From assembly GCA_016169945.1 (NCBI GenBank), contig JADLSH010000358.1, positions 4,187,001-4,251,000 on the forward strand: a stretch of 64,000 bases of DNA, given 5' to 3'. This stretch comes from Trachythela sp. YZ-2020 (taxonomy: Eukaryota; Cnidaria; Anthozoa; Malacalcyonacea; Clavulariidae). The notes below the pieces were generated by a model, which worked only from the letters and a program-made list of their open reading frames with translations, was not told the DNA's origin and did not search any database. This document shows positions 19,745-30,597 of this stretch, piece after piece; within the stretch, counting starts at the first letter, position 1; each line of letters starts with the position of its first letter. The position numbers were made by a program, and so were the translations under genes.

Positions 19745-20385
19745 ATGCGAGTTCTGGCGATTAATATATCTTTTCGCTTGGAAATACGAAAGCCCATAGA
19801 AATAGAAATTATGGTCGACACTGGCGCCAGTGTTGACATGATTGACGATAAATACAAAAATATTCACGCAAGACAAATCAGCCTCCCATTACTTTATGTA
19901 AGACAAACACAAAGGTGGACGGCTACGGCGCGAAAAAACATCTGCCTATCGTTGATAAATTTTATGTCGAAATAGAACCTTCGTCTCGCATTGTTGTGAC
20001 CACAATATACGTAATGCAAGGGACATTTGGTTCGTTGCTTACTTACGATACAGCCTTGGTCTTGAACCTTATCAAGTTAACTATTAACGCGACAGAGAAT
20101 CAACAACCGGAAGTTCAGGGAGAGAAAAAACAATTGATAGACAAAGATAACGATCGATATCATGGAATTGGAAAGTTAAAAGACTGTCCAGTTCATCTTT
20201 ACATTGATGAAACTGTCACACCAAGTGCCCAGCTGCACAAAAGGATACCATTCCACTTTCGAAAGGGACTTGAGCAGGAATTAGCACGATTAGAAAATGA
20301 AGGCATAATAGAAGAAGTCTATGGTCCAACCCCATGGATCGTGGTACCCAAACCGAAAAATCCAAACAAGGTACGCCTGTGTTGA
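19745..20385 (+). pseudogene. Gypsy protease and RT N-terminus
   Basis: The first frame (19745-19975) has the aspartic protease active site VDTGASVDMID. A second, overlapping frame (19915-20385) continues to the RT start with HFRKGLEQELARLENEGIIE and WIVVPKPKNPNKVRLC. Coding similarity goes on after the stop (VDMRVANKAIQRQRHITPTI) in another frame, then decays. The RT catalytic YVDD box was not found. Confidence 0.75.
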
Positions 20386-20777
20386 CATGCGTGTTGCTAA
20401 CAAAGCTATACAGAGACAACGACACATCACGCCCACTATCGATTACCTTATTAATTATTTAAATTGAACAACCGTTTTTTCCAAGCTCGATCTTAACCAA
20501 GGATATCACCAGCTGTAACTTTGCCCCAGAATCGCGATACGTAACAACATTTTCGACACACAAAGGTCTGTGACGCTATAATAGATTGCCTTTTGGTGTT
20601 ACCTCGGCAGCAGAAGTTTTTCAAGCAACCTACAGCAAGTTATACACGACATACCGGGCACGCGAAACATAAGTGATGATATTATCATATTATCAAAAAC
20701 CTAACCCTCAACGCAACCAAATGTGAATACAACAAGCCATCCATAGAATTTTATGGTTACATATTTTCCAAAGAAAA

Positions 20778-21442
20778 TTGAAGCTTTTCAACAAATCAGT
20801 GCTCCAAAGAACGCAACGGAAGTGCGAAGCCTGCTGGGGATGGCTAACTGTTGTTCACGTTTCATTCCAAACTATAACCGAACCTCTACGTCAGCTCACT
20901 AAATCAAACGCCACCTGGCAACGGACACCAGCACATCAATCAGCTCTGGATAAATTAAAGAAACACTTCACTGATGACAAAACTATATCATATTTCGACC
21001 AGCCCAGTAGGTCTTGGCGCAATTTTTACGCAAACGAATCCCGTAACGAAAGAATCCACGATCTCGATGTTCAGCACGCCTTCAACGATGGTCAGTAAAA
21101 CTACAGCGATACAATTTTACTGTGAAATACCAACCAGGGAAATCAAACCCAGCTGATTATATGTCACGCCATCCACAGGCATCTTCACCATCAAATTATT
21201 ACTCTCAAATAGCAGATGAATACATATGTTTCGTCGCACAGCATGCCACTCCCAAAGCAATATCTCTCGATGACGTCAAAAAGGCAACAGTTTACGACCC
21301 AACCCTACAGCACCTTACCAAAGCAATCCGAACAGGCAACTGGACCGTCACTCCAACCCGGCAAAACAATGGCGTCAACTTACAGGAAACGACAGCATAC
21401 TTCAAGCTTCGTAATGAACTAACAGTAGTGAATGAAAATTAA
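20778..21442 (+). pseudogene. Gypsy RT/RNase H end and integrase N-terminus
   Basis: Frames here show the RT-RNase H connection (ALDKLKKHFTDDKTISYFD), the RNase H end with KYQPGKSNPADYMSRHPQ, and the start of the integrase region (VYDPTLQHLTKAIRTGNWTV, then YFKLRNELTVVNE). The frame is lost at 21436, where LINE sequence starts. Confidence 0.75.
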
Positions 21443-23634
21443 ACTGCTTAGACACTTTTCTCTAAAGCAGATTGTCAAGGCCCCCACAAGAAACGAAGCT
21501 ACTTTGGATCTTATCTTAACAAATATGAGTGACTTTTGTTCTCCAGTCAGTATTATTAGACCATTAGGTTGTAGCGACCATAACACTGTATTATTTTCGC
21601 TCCAAAAGATTAACAGTCAGAACCAGCATAACAAAGTAATTATCCGACGAGGAAACGCGGGTGCAAAACGCGCATTCAGTGAATGGCTATCGAAAGTTAA
21701 TTGGTTGGGCTTGTATCAAACGGTGTCATGCGAAGCGAAACTAAATATGTTTCATAGTGTCATTGAATCTGGACTAGATTATTTTCTACCAAAGAAGTCT
21801 GTCAAGCTACATGCCAGCGATAAACCTTGGATAACCGAAAAACCTTATTGCAAAGCGGCAAAGGGCTTTCCGCCAAGGAAATCGTATACTCTACTGCAAA
21901 CTCCGAAATCAATGTATTAGAGAGGGCAAAAGATTAAAATCTACCTTCCTCAATACTAAGTTAAATGAGTTGAAAACTAAGAAGAAGAAGGAAGAAGAAG
22001 AAGAAGAAGAAGAAATGGTGGGATACTGTAAAACAATTAGCTGGTCATCCTAAAAAGCAATTACCACTGACTATCGTCTCGGAGGGCAGGACCATCAGCG
22101 GTAACGATCTTGCTGAGAAAATAAACACTGCTTTCGTCTCTGTTACGCAACACCTAGACCCGTTACATAGTACTCCTGTTGGCATACAACACGAAATCGA
22201 TTATCCTGAAATTCCACCTGAATTTATTATTAGCGAAATTGACGTCTATCGCAAATTATCCACCATTTCAATTTCAAAGTCGTCGGGTCCGGATCATATT
22301 CCCAACTGGGTCCTAAAGTCTAATTCATTAATACCAATAGCATCTATACTAAATGCATCCATTCAACAATCATTAGTCCCAACTATCTGGAAAAAAGCGG
22401 ATGTTATTCCGATCCAAAAAGTAAAGAATTTAAATGACATTGATACGGATTTACGACCAATTTCTCTTACACCTACTTTGGCTAAAATCTGTGAACGATT
22501 CATAGCTGATTGGCTGATGAAACCGACTATTGATAAGATCGATAAACGGCAATATGGTTCGTCGACAACACACGCACTTTTGAGCTTCGTTCACTATTTG
22601 CTCAGTAGATCTGATGAGCCAAAAAATGTTATAAGGATTTTCCTATTGGATTTCGCTAAGGATTTTGACCATATTGACCATAAAATTTTACTTCATAAAC
22701 TATCTTCCATGGACGTCCTGTTATAATTAACTGGATTAAAAACTTCCTAACAGAAAGAGAACAACGTGTCAAGATTGGCCTTTGCGTGTCCGAGTGGCAA
22801 AGAGTTAATGGCGGAGTACCCCAAGGAACTGTACTGGGACCAATCCTTTTTTTGGTTATGATTAATGACTTACTTGAAGAATGGCAAGACCGTTGGAAGT
22901 ACGTCGACGATATTAATGCCGCTGAATGTATTGGGCCAAACTGTCCATCTCGCCTTCAAGTAGTGAATGAAGTCACGACTTGGACTATTAATAATAACAT
23001 GAAACTTAATATTTCCAAATGCAAAGAGTTAATAATCGATTTTACTAAAGATAAAATATCTTTTCAGCCCCTGTCAGTGTCTGGTAACCCAATTAAGCTC
23101 GTCGAATCGGAAAAGATTTTAGGTCTCGTGGTCCAAAATGATCTAAAATGGAATTTACACGTGGACAATATCGTTAAAAAGTCAAGTAAACGGTTGTATA
23201 TGCTGAGGTTATTGAAACGGTCTAAAGCGGATACGAAGACTCTGATCGTTGTGTATACTGTACTACGGTAATAAGACCAATACTTGAGAATGCTTGCCAA
23301 GTGTGGCATTATAACATTCAAAACTTTTTTATCTGAAGACATCGAACGAATACAGAAACGCGCACTAAATATCATCGTCGCCCTCTCAAGTTATGGTGAG
23401 GCTTTAAAGATTACGGGTATCACTACATTGTATGACCGACGTGAAAGCCTTTATGAACAATTCTTTAGACAAAATATGAATAATGATAAAATGATGGACT
23501 TGTTTCCAGACCCATATATATCAAATTATGACTTAAGATTACCACGTAAATTTAATAATTATGCTTGCAAAACGGACTGTTTTAAACCTTCCTTTTTACC
23601 TCAAATGATTTTCAAAGAGAACAGTAGGACATAA
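21432..23634 (+). pseudogene. Nested LINE endonuclease-RT frames
   Basis: Frames include the endonuclease end (21432-21920), RT fingers with SISKSSGPDHIPNWVL, RT palm part (22478-22726, FLLDFAKDFDHIDHKILL; the usual KAFD is changed to KDFD), catalytic palm (22786-23271, GGVPQGTVLGPILFLVMIND and KYVDDINA) and a C-terminal tail (23284-23634). Frameshifts separate them, with a GAAGAA-rich insertion at about 21976-22014. Not functional as one protein. Confidence 0.8.
21976..22014 (+). repeat. (GAA)n microsatellite in the nested LINE
   Basis: Mostly GAA/AAG units with one GGAA interruption, disrupting the LINE linker region. Confidence 0.85.
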
Positions 23635-23637
23635 TCC

Positions 23638-23660
23638 TATATATATATATATATATATAT
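23638..23660. repeat. (TA)n at the LINE/gypsy junction
   Basis: Marks the 3' boundary of the nested LINE. Confidence 0.85.
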
Positions 23661-24385
23661 TTGATAAGGTTCTTTCTACTTATGGCATTCCAGTTGAAAT
23701 AATAACTGACAATGGACTCCCCTTTAATAGTCAAGAATTTAAGGAGTTTTCAGAAGATCTAGGATTCAACCATCGAAAGATTACTCCCCTGTGGCCCAAG
23801 GCAAATGCCCGAGCAAAGAGATTCATGAGAACTTTAAACAACGCAATTATCACAGCACACATTGAGCAACTTAATTGGAAACAACAGATGTATCGGTTCC
23901 TGCGCAACTATCGCGCCACACCTCACGTAGAGATTGCCCCGACTGTAAATGATTCAGGTCCCAGGTGTAAAGACGTGACTCCTAAAGAAAAAATAAAAAG
24001 CTATGCTGATGACCGAAACAATGCCACGTTTCAGATGGGAGATGATGTGCTCGTACGACAGCGAAAGTATAACAAGTTCTCGTCGTACAACAATCCACAA
24101 CCATACCGCATCGTGTCCATAAAAGGCAGCATGATTACAGCTGAAAATGCCAAGCACAAGATCACAAGAAATTCATCACATTTCAAGAAAATAACACGAT
24201 CACCTACCGGTGAATCTACTACGAATCACGATGACAAAGATGAAGATATTCCAAACAATGATGTTGAAGAATCAGTGATACCGGAACAACCCCAAAGAAG
24301 ATATCCTCTGAGAGCAAATCGGGGACGACCCATAGTAATATATAGTCATAGATTAATGTTCACATTTTGTTGGTCCTATCGTTAA
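23661..24385 (+). pseudogene. Gypsy integrase C-terminal part
   Basis: The first part has VLSTYGIPVEIITDNGLPFN, then KITPLWPKANARAKRFMRTL and FLRNYRATPH, i.e. the second catalytic aspartate (DNG) and the third-acid region of an rve integrase. In this copy the normally acidic site reads ANARAKRF, so the third catalytic acid appears lost. From 23825 the frame is open to 24385, with the C-terminal GDDVLVRQRKYNKFSSYNNP block and an acidic tail. A short stretch between catalytic core and C-terminal domain is missing. Confidence 0.75.
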
Positions 24386-24417
24386 TACTATTCACGAAGA
24401 CGAACGGACGGAAGCAA

Positions 24418-24432
24418 TAAAGAAAGGAGGGA
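24418..24432 (+). promoter_or_regulatory. Polypurine tract
   Basis: AAAGAAAGGAGGGA directly precedes the 3' LTR, the expected primer site for plus-strand DNA synthesis of a gypsy element. Confidence 0.7.
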
Positions 24433-24655
24433 TGTAGTGTTGACATTATGCTAATGCATTAATATAGTTAATATAGTAAGGGGTGTGGTCTTGACGAACG
24501 AGCAAGGACTTACTGTCCTTACTGGACGTTAGAAACTAGAGTACGAGAGAAGAATGTAAACTCGAAATAACTACATTAATAAAACATTATAGTTATTGAA
24601 TATAGAACTCCAAAGTGGCGTGTAATTCCGGCTATAGTCTGGCAAGATGTACACA
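24433..24655 (+). repeat. Gypsy 3' LTR
   Basis: Starts TGTAGTGTTGACATTATGC right after the polypurine tract and contains an AATAAAAC polyadenylation-like signal near 24580. The right end is approximate, because no second LTR is available for comparison. Confidence 0.65.
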
Positions 24656-25173
24656 TGCAGAATTGTAGTTTGAATATATCGGGTATTTTAGGCTTGTACT
24701 TCTATAATACTTTATATCTTGAATATTGTCTTGAGCGCTTGAATATATAATAAAATTGTCGAGTTTTCTTGGCTTCTTCCCTTCTTTCGCAAAACCAAGT
24801 GATGCATGCGATTGCTTCGAAATTCGGATGTATTGTATTATATTTTCACGTATTTTCCAAAGATTTACGAGGTATGAGATTTACTACAATATTTAAATTT
24901 AGAATCAGTCTATAAAACCCTAAATTTTAAATATATACTTAAGTAAGAAAACTAAGGGCAGAGTGTTAATTGGTTGGTCACCTCTTTTATGTATCATCGG
25001 TTATCAGTTCAACTCTCTCTCCTCCGCAGAGGCTTTCGATCACATAAGTATAATACGCTAGATGGTAATAAATAAAATGCGCTAAACGGTAATATAATGA
25101 AGAAACCGCTAGAGTTCAACTGGTTTCATTTATCACAATGATATACATGTCACCTCATTGCGCTTTATTTAAT
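24656..25173. other. Unassigned stretch
   Basis: AT-rich with no gene. At 25015-25034 it holds a 20-base sequence identical to the reverse complement of 8748-8767. Confidence 0.35.
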
Positions 25174-25181
25174 GACGCAAC

Positions 25182-26035
25182 CAGTGTGACCAGATTTGGT
25201 AAATTAATTTACTTTTGGTAAAATTTTGTACATTTTGACAAAGTTTTGGTAAAATAAAATTTGGTAAATATTTTGGTAAAATTTCTCAAAAATAGTACTT
25301 TTTTGGTAAAATCTAGTTTGCTGTCATTTCATTGATTCCTCGTAATTTAAAGTTACCCCCGGATGTCTAGCCTGAATTTCCCAATTTCAGGCATGCACGA
25401 TGCACCTGAAATAGGTCATTTGTATAATTGTATATTCAGGTTTTTTACATGTTCATATTCAGTCATCGCATTTTTTTATGCTAAAAGCATTTGTTACAAC
25501 AATGACTGAATCTGACAGTACTATCTGACAGTACTATCGAACAGTAATATCGAACAGTAATATCGCTCTGAGTGGGAGTTGAAGCCAGAATTTTCGAAAT
25601 GGTTAAGCGAAAGTGATTCAATGGAAAAGTATGTCGATGTCAAATTCAAGCTCGTTTGGTTACAATTCGCCTACATGGAAAAAGTGCGAAACATACTTCA
25701 TTAATGAGCAGTATGTTGGGTAGCTCGAAGATACATAATTAACATAAATAAAACTATTGTCGAAATTTAAAATATATCATTGCTCATCAGGATTTTTCAT
25801 ATCAGCTTTTTAATTTTGTACTTATCATTGCATTCTTCACAATACTATTAACAAGATCTTTTTGGATGCCACGAAAAGAGTTTGAAAGTGTGCTTAAATT
25901 ATTTTTTGATGCTTTGATGCACATTTTGGTACCAAAAAGGGTAAAACACGTGCTTAACATGTAAACAATAATCCAATTTGGTAAAATTTCAGCATTTCAT
26001 TTGGTAAATACCGCTGACAAAGTCTGGTCACAATG
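25182..26035. mobile_element. hAT-type non-autonomous element, 854 bp
   Basis: The ends are CAGTGTGACCAGA and, inverted, CATTGTGACCAGA. The 8-bp target duplication GACGCAAC is perfect at 25174-25181 and 26036-26043. The interior is rich in TTTGGTAAA words and has no transposase frame. Eight-base duplications and CA(G/T)TG ends are typical of hAT elements. Confidence 0.9.
25512..25563 (+). repeat. 13-bp minisatellite, four copies in two pairs
   Basis: Two copies of TGACAGTACTATC are followed by two of GAACAGTAATATC, inside the hAT-type element. Confidence 0.9.
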
Positions 26036-26043
26036 GACGCAAC

Positions 26044-27301
26044 TGAACAGGTTAAATGATGACGAATGTGAGGTTGCCTTTTTCGTTTTTAGTATTGTGA
26101 CTGTGTTGCATATATGACTAAAGGAAAATTAACACACATGGTTGAAAGTAGAACGATGCATTTAAATGTAATTAACCAAATTTATGCAGGTCATATGGCA
26201 TATATGTTTTCATAAAGATACATATATTTTTGTCATAGTTGCATTGTTAAAGAATGTATTTTAGTGTATAGGAAGCCATCTATTCTTGGCAAAGATATAT
26301 GCGGATCACTTGGAGTTTACAAAACCCAATAAATACAACTTTAAGTCATGAAGTGGAAGGGATTTTTAAAGAACGAGACAATTCTATCAGAATTGCGTTA
26401 TTCAGAAAAAGATTAGTATAATTCCAATATGCGAAAATATTGGGAGGATAAATGAGAATTTAATCAGTCATTGGTGCCAAAAAGATTAAAAGTACAATCC
26501 ATTACGCCAGACCGACTAGAAACGAGTCTTAGGCCGCTACGCCAGACCTCCAACCTTGGAAGTCCTAAAAACTTAATATTCACATTTCCCCCCACCCACA
26601 AACAAGTCAGAAACAAGAAGCCTTGCTCCCCTTATAAATATTTTATAAGTGATAATATTTACATTGAACAGAAGTTGGGTCAAGGGGCATAACATGTGGG
26701 GTGAGATTTAACAATTGGGATTTTGTAGGGCAAATTTTGCCATATTGGTTGGGCATAAATTTGTTCAAGTTATGTTGAGTACAACCTTTTTAGTTTTGGC
26801 TGTCCCCTTTACATTGTGTGACCATGCCTTTCCCCCGGTTTAAACCCAAGTTACGTCTGTCAGACAACATAACAACTGACAGTCAATTTATTTACTCAAG
26901 ACTTTGGATCAGAAACACAAGAAAACTCATTCTAGTCTTTCCTGCTCAAGCCCTCCAAATATAGATCAGAGCGGAAAAACTTAATACAAAGAGGTCAGAT
27001 TCTTCGCTGCCTGAAATGCAAAATGGACAAAATAACCTAGTTTCTGCATGCCGAATCTTTCCTACAATGCAGGAAATCCCATTTAAGAGACTCTAGAATT
27101 CAAAATGTTACCAGAAAGCATGCCCCCTGCCCCCCCTACAGCTTGCTTAGCCCCCCTAACCAATGTTCCCCCACCATTGCTTCTGTTTTTCACTGCAAGA
27201 TTTTATTAAAAAATAACTCATATTCCAAATATTTTTTTGGAATGGCTGAGGAATAAGGCTGGGATTCATGTTGCCATATTTTTTGACATATTATATATTA
27301 T
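26044..27301. other. Unassigned stretch
   Basis: No gene or repeat structure recognised. C-rich runs occur near 26590 and 27130. Confidence 0.3.
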
Positions 27302-27690
27302 GCACTAGTCAATTGAAACCCCGGCCCCCCAAAGTATGTGGGTATTTAAACATTTCTCGAGTGTTAAAATTCTGGCCTAAAAATGTTGTCCATTTGTTAA
27401 ATAACCCGGCTGGCCGGACCAAACATCTAGCTTTCCATCTAGTCTTCTGTTCAGCCATTTTTAGTACTAATCAAAATGTGTTACAGGGAGCTATCGAAGA
27501 AGAAAGTCAGGGGAACACTTGCAGTTCTCAGTCTCTACTAGAGTTAAATTCCCGGCATTTACCCCGGCCTTCATGTCAGTGTTAAAACCCTGGATAGCAG
27601 AACGGCAACGTTTGCTAAAAATCAGCATCTCCCTGCAAAGTCCTGTTAAAACCCTGCATATGCCCGGGGGTGGGTTTCATTGACTAGTGC
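27302..27690. mobile_element. MITE-like element with GCACTAGTCAATTGAAACCC ends
   Basis: Left GCACTAGTCAATTGAAACCC and right (inverted) GCACTAGTCAATGAAACCC differ by one base gap and enclose 389 bp. The CACTA string suggests CACTA/EnSpm-like ends, but no clear target duplication confirms it. Confidence 0.65.
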
Positions 27691-28406
27691 GTTTAGTCTT
27701 ACCTTTCCATATATGGACAATGAGTAATATGATACAGTAAAAGCTGGAATATCCTTTAATAATTGTGTGAAATTGAAACAAAACCGTGAGAACTTAAGAT
27801 TTAGGTACGAATCGTGTGACACACGATAAAATCGTGTGAGTTGTCATGCTACGCCAAACTGTATCGTATCTTCGAAGTTTTATGTACAGAATGCACCTGG
27901 TGCGTGGCAACATGAATTCTGATTTCTGATCTGTTGTCGTGTTGCGACCTCGAATTTTAATGTTGAAAGCTTTAGGCTATACTTGAAGTTAGGAAGTTGT
28001 CTTCAAATACATATAAATACATAAAATATACAGTACCTGCTGGCTGTAGTCAGTGAAAAACACTGAAATCATGTCCTTTCACTTTCGTTATCTCTTGTCA
28101 ACATATTTTATACGTTGTGTCTTGTGAATTTTTGTGCTTTACATCTACCCGTTTATTTAAATATAGCTAATGGACGATGAAAAAATGCATCTTCTCTTCT
28201 TAAGACGTCCACAGTAATGTTAACGTTTCTGCTGATACAATAAAAGCTTTCTATAAATCGCTACTCTGTGCTATCAATGGACCGTTCCAGGAAATGCAAT
28301 ATTTAATTGTAGTCGATGTGCGTGGAAATTGCGAGTCAGTCTCGAGTTCCGCGTGATCCGTGTCCAGGATATCCTTAAAAACAGGAATGTTACGCAGTTA
28401 TATATG
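27691..28406. other. Unassigned stretch
   Basis: Contains the palindrome ATCGTGTGACACACGAT at 27811-27827, followed by another ATCGTGTGA. No gene seen. Confidence 0.35.
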
Positions 28407-28815
28407 CAGGGGCGCCGTGGGTGCCTTGTTTTAGGGGGGGCCAAGCTCACTATCTTCCGACAATATTTGGAAGAATAACTATTGCTTTTGTTGTCGACGG
28501 GGGGGGGGGGGGGAGGGGGAAGGAAGATCTCTAAAAAATTTTCCCGGACTGTACTATTAGTACAAGTTCATACCGACAATCTATCCCAATGTTGTTAAAT
28601 TTTATCAATATTACCTATTCTATAACTAATATTCTAAAAACGTAAACTGAGTTTCATTTTCGATATTTCATCACCTTGTTTTAGCATTCGTATTTGCGGG
28701 TATGCTTCACCATTACGACTCCGACAACATAACAAATTTCCGATTTTCCGACGGGTCTCAACGGTAGGGGGGGCCATGGCCCCCCCCCCTGGCCCCCCCG
28801 GCCACGACGCCACTG
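28407..28815. mobile_element. hAT-like MITE with G/C-rich ends
   Basis: Left CAGGGGCGCCGTGGGTGCC and right (inverted) CAGTGGCGTCGTGGCC are similar ends of a 409-bp segment with long G and C runs at both sides. The flanks TTATATATG and TTAATATATG are close but not identical, so a degraded target duplication is plausible. Confidence 0.5.
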
Positions 28816-28891
28816 TTAATATATGGCCACAGAGATGGCCACATGAATAGACGGCTGGCCAAGTCATCATATCTTGCAACCAGTGATGTTT

Positions 28892-28983
28892 TCCAGGGGG
28901 AACGCCGTCCCCACAACTTTGTTACCAGGGGAACGGCGTCCCCCCTGCCAAAATCAAAAATGGGGGGACGTCGTTCCCCCTGG
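28892..28983. repeat. GC-rich hairpin repeat
   Basis: CCAGGGGAACGGCGTCCCCC (from 28925) and GGGGGGACGTCGTTCCCCCT (to 28981) form a stem of about 20 bp around an A-rich loop. A third, direct copy (CCAGGGGGAACGCCGTCCCC) starts at 28893. Confidence 0.85.
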
Positions 28984-29705
28984 CAGGGATTAAATATGAG
29001 TGAAGTTCAGTAAACGCCGTTCGACACCGTCCAAATAATTTTGGCTATCACTTGTTCTACATACGTGTTATTTTTGCCAGCATTCTATGTGGAAATACTT
29101 CAGAACGTAATTTTGTCACTATTTTATTCTCCCTGAAACTTGATGTACTTGCTGAAAATTCAAGCAGACTAGCACAAAAATACTAGAGTCTGATAATTGA
29201 CGTCCGCTTAGATACTAGTACTTATTGTCATAAGCGCGGATAACGTCAGACAGCAGCCCAGCATGATATAATTAGTACATTAAAATGAACATTAAAATTA
29301 TCAATGGGAACATAAAATGATTCAATAAGAACATTAACATGATTAAATGGGAAAGATTCAAGGATATCTATTATCTAAGCTTATTTAGTTACTCGCAAAA
29401 ACGTCATATTTAACTTGCAAAGTTGCCTGCTTGCGGAGTTGCCGCATATTGCAGAATGTAATATATAATTATCAAATATATTATTATATTGTTTGTTTAA
29501 CTAGAATAAATGTGACATATTTTTACAAGCATGTCTATTAGACTAAACCCCCGCTTGTTTAATTTCATGGCCATTGACCACGCCCATTTGATTTTCAAGA
29601 GCGTCTCCCCACTTCTAAAATTAGCAAAACATCGCTGCATGCTGCAACACGATGGCAATTTTATGTTAGAAGCTAGTAACAATCATATTCATACTCAGAT
29701 AGATG
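28984..29705. other. Unassigned AT-rich stretch
   Basis: Repeated ACATTAAAATGA-like words around 29280-29340; otherwise nothing. Confidence 0.3.
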
Positions 29706-29708
29706 TAA

Positions 29709-30116
29709 AGGCCGGCCTCCACTTGCACGTACGTACGTACGCACAATTGCACGCACGTATGTGTTTATACTTTCGTGAAATTTGATTGGTTAAAAACTTG
29801 ACGGCCGCACAGAAAGTAGAATACAGTTCTACTGTCATACGTACAAAAAGTTAGCCGCGACGGCCAAGATTAGCGATCATTTTCGAGTCACAGAGCACTT
29901 GCACGTACGGCCAGCGCAGCCGATTTTGTGCATGCTCTGTGACTCGAAAATGATCGCTAATCTTGACCGTCGCGGCTAACTTTTTGTACGTATGACAGTA
30001 GAACTGTATTCTACTTTCTGTGCGGCCGTCAAGTTTTAACCAATCAAATTTCACGAAAGTATAAACACATACGTGCGTGCAATTGTGCGTACGTACGTGC
30101 AAGTGGAGCCCGGCCT
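29709..30116. mobile_element. PIF/Harbinger-like foldback element, 408 bp
   Basis: Almost the whole element is an inverted repeat: arms of about 190 bp starting AGGCCGGCCTCCACTTGCAC, nearly perfect, around a loop of about 30 bases. It is flanked by TAA on both sides (29706-29708 and 30117-30119), matching the TWA target preference of PIF/Harbinger. There is no coding capacity. Near-perfect arms suggest recent activity or arm homogenisation. Confidence 0.85.
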
Positions 30117-30119
30117 TAA

Positions 30120-30458
30120 GGAACAAGGTTTGAGGTGTTACAAAGTCGGAATCTTATATTTTGAGTGAAACAATATGGGATTTCTAAGCCACCTTCCCGC
30201 GAAATCGCGCTAGTTTAACTTCAAACGATTACCGACAATTCTGCTGATGTGAGACAGACTTCTTTGCTCTGATTGGCTATCGGCATTTGTTCCTAAATTA
30301 GTCAGCCAATGAGCGAACGTCGAAAGGTCCTGACTCTTCCGGCTTTTGCAACACATGAGGTAAAAACAACATCAAAGTTCGTCAAAGTACAAGAAAGAAA
30401 TATGCTATTTATACGATTTTATTACAGTGTTGTAAAAAAAAGTGGCGAGTAAATTAAA
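30120..30458. other. Unassigned stretch
   Basis: No feature identified. Confidence 0.3.
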
Positions 30459-30597
30459 AATTACAATTACTTCGCCGAAAAAGTAATTATTGCAAATTAC
30501 TAATTACTTTCTTTCAAAAGCAACCAATTACAAATTACTAATTACTTTTTAAAAAGTACGTAATTACTAATTACTTTTCAGATTACTTTTTTATTTA
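30459..30597. repeat. AATTACTAATTAC-type repeat
   Basis: About a dozen ATTAC/AATTACTTTT words, irregularly spaced. Possibly a degraded transposon terminus. Confidence 0.6.

Larger units (their letters stand above)
21436..23660 (+). mobile_element. 5'-truncated LINE nested in the gypsy integrase
   Basis: LINE sequence starts within the endonuclease C-terminus (KAPTRNEATLDLILTNMSDF, LGCSDHNTVLFSL) and runs through the RT to a (TA)n tail at 23638-23660. Gypsy integrase resumes on the other side but without the roughly 130 residues expected between the flanks, so the insertion was accompanied or followed by deletion of about 400 bp of gypsy sequence. It is a different LINE subfamily from the copy at 3.1-6.3 kb (YVDD rather than FADD). 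Confidence 0.82.
19223..24655 (+). mobile_element. Ty3/gypsy retrotransposon, decayed, with nested LINE
   Basis: In order: gag C-terminal region, aspartic protease, RT start, RNase H/tether region, integrase N-terminal part, an interrupting LINE (about 21436-23660), integrase C-terminal part, polypurine tract and 3' LTR. Stops and frameshifts are frequent. No 5' LTR was found. Confidence 0.88.

Noticed and set aside
24004..24025. CTGATGA...GAAAC as a second hammerhead ribozyme
   Set aside because: Only two bases lie between the boxes, so no stem II, and the sequence is part of the gypsy integrase frame (YADDRNN).
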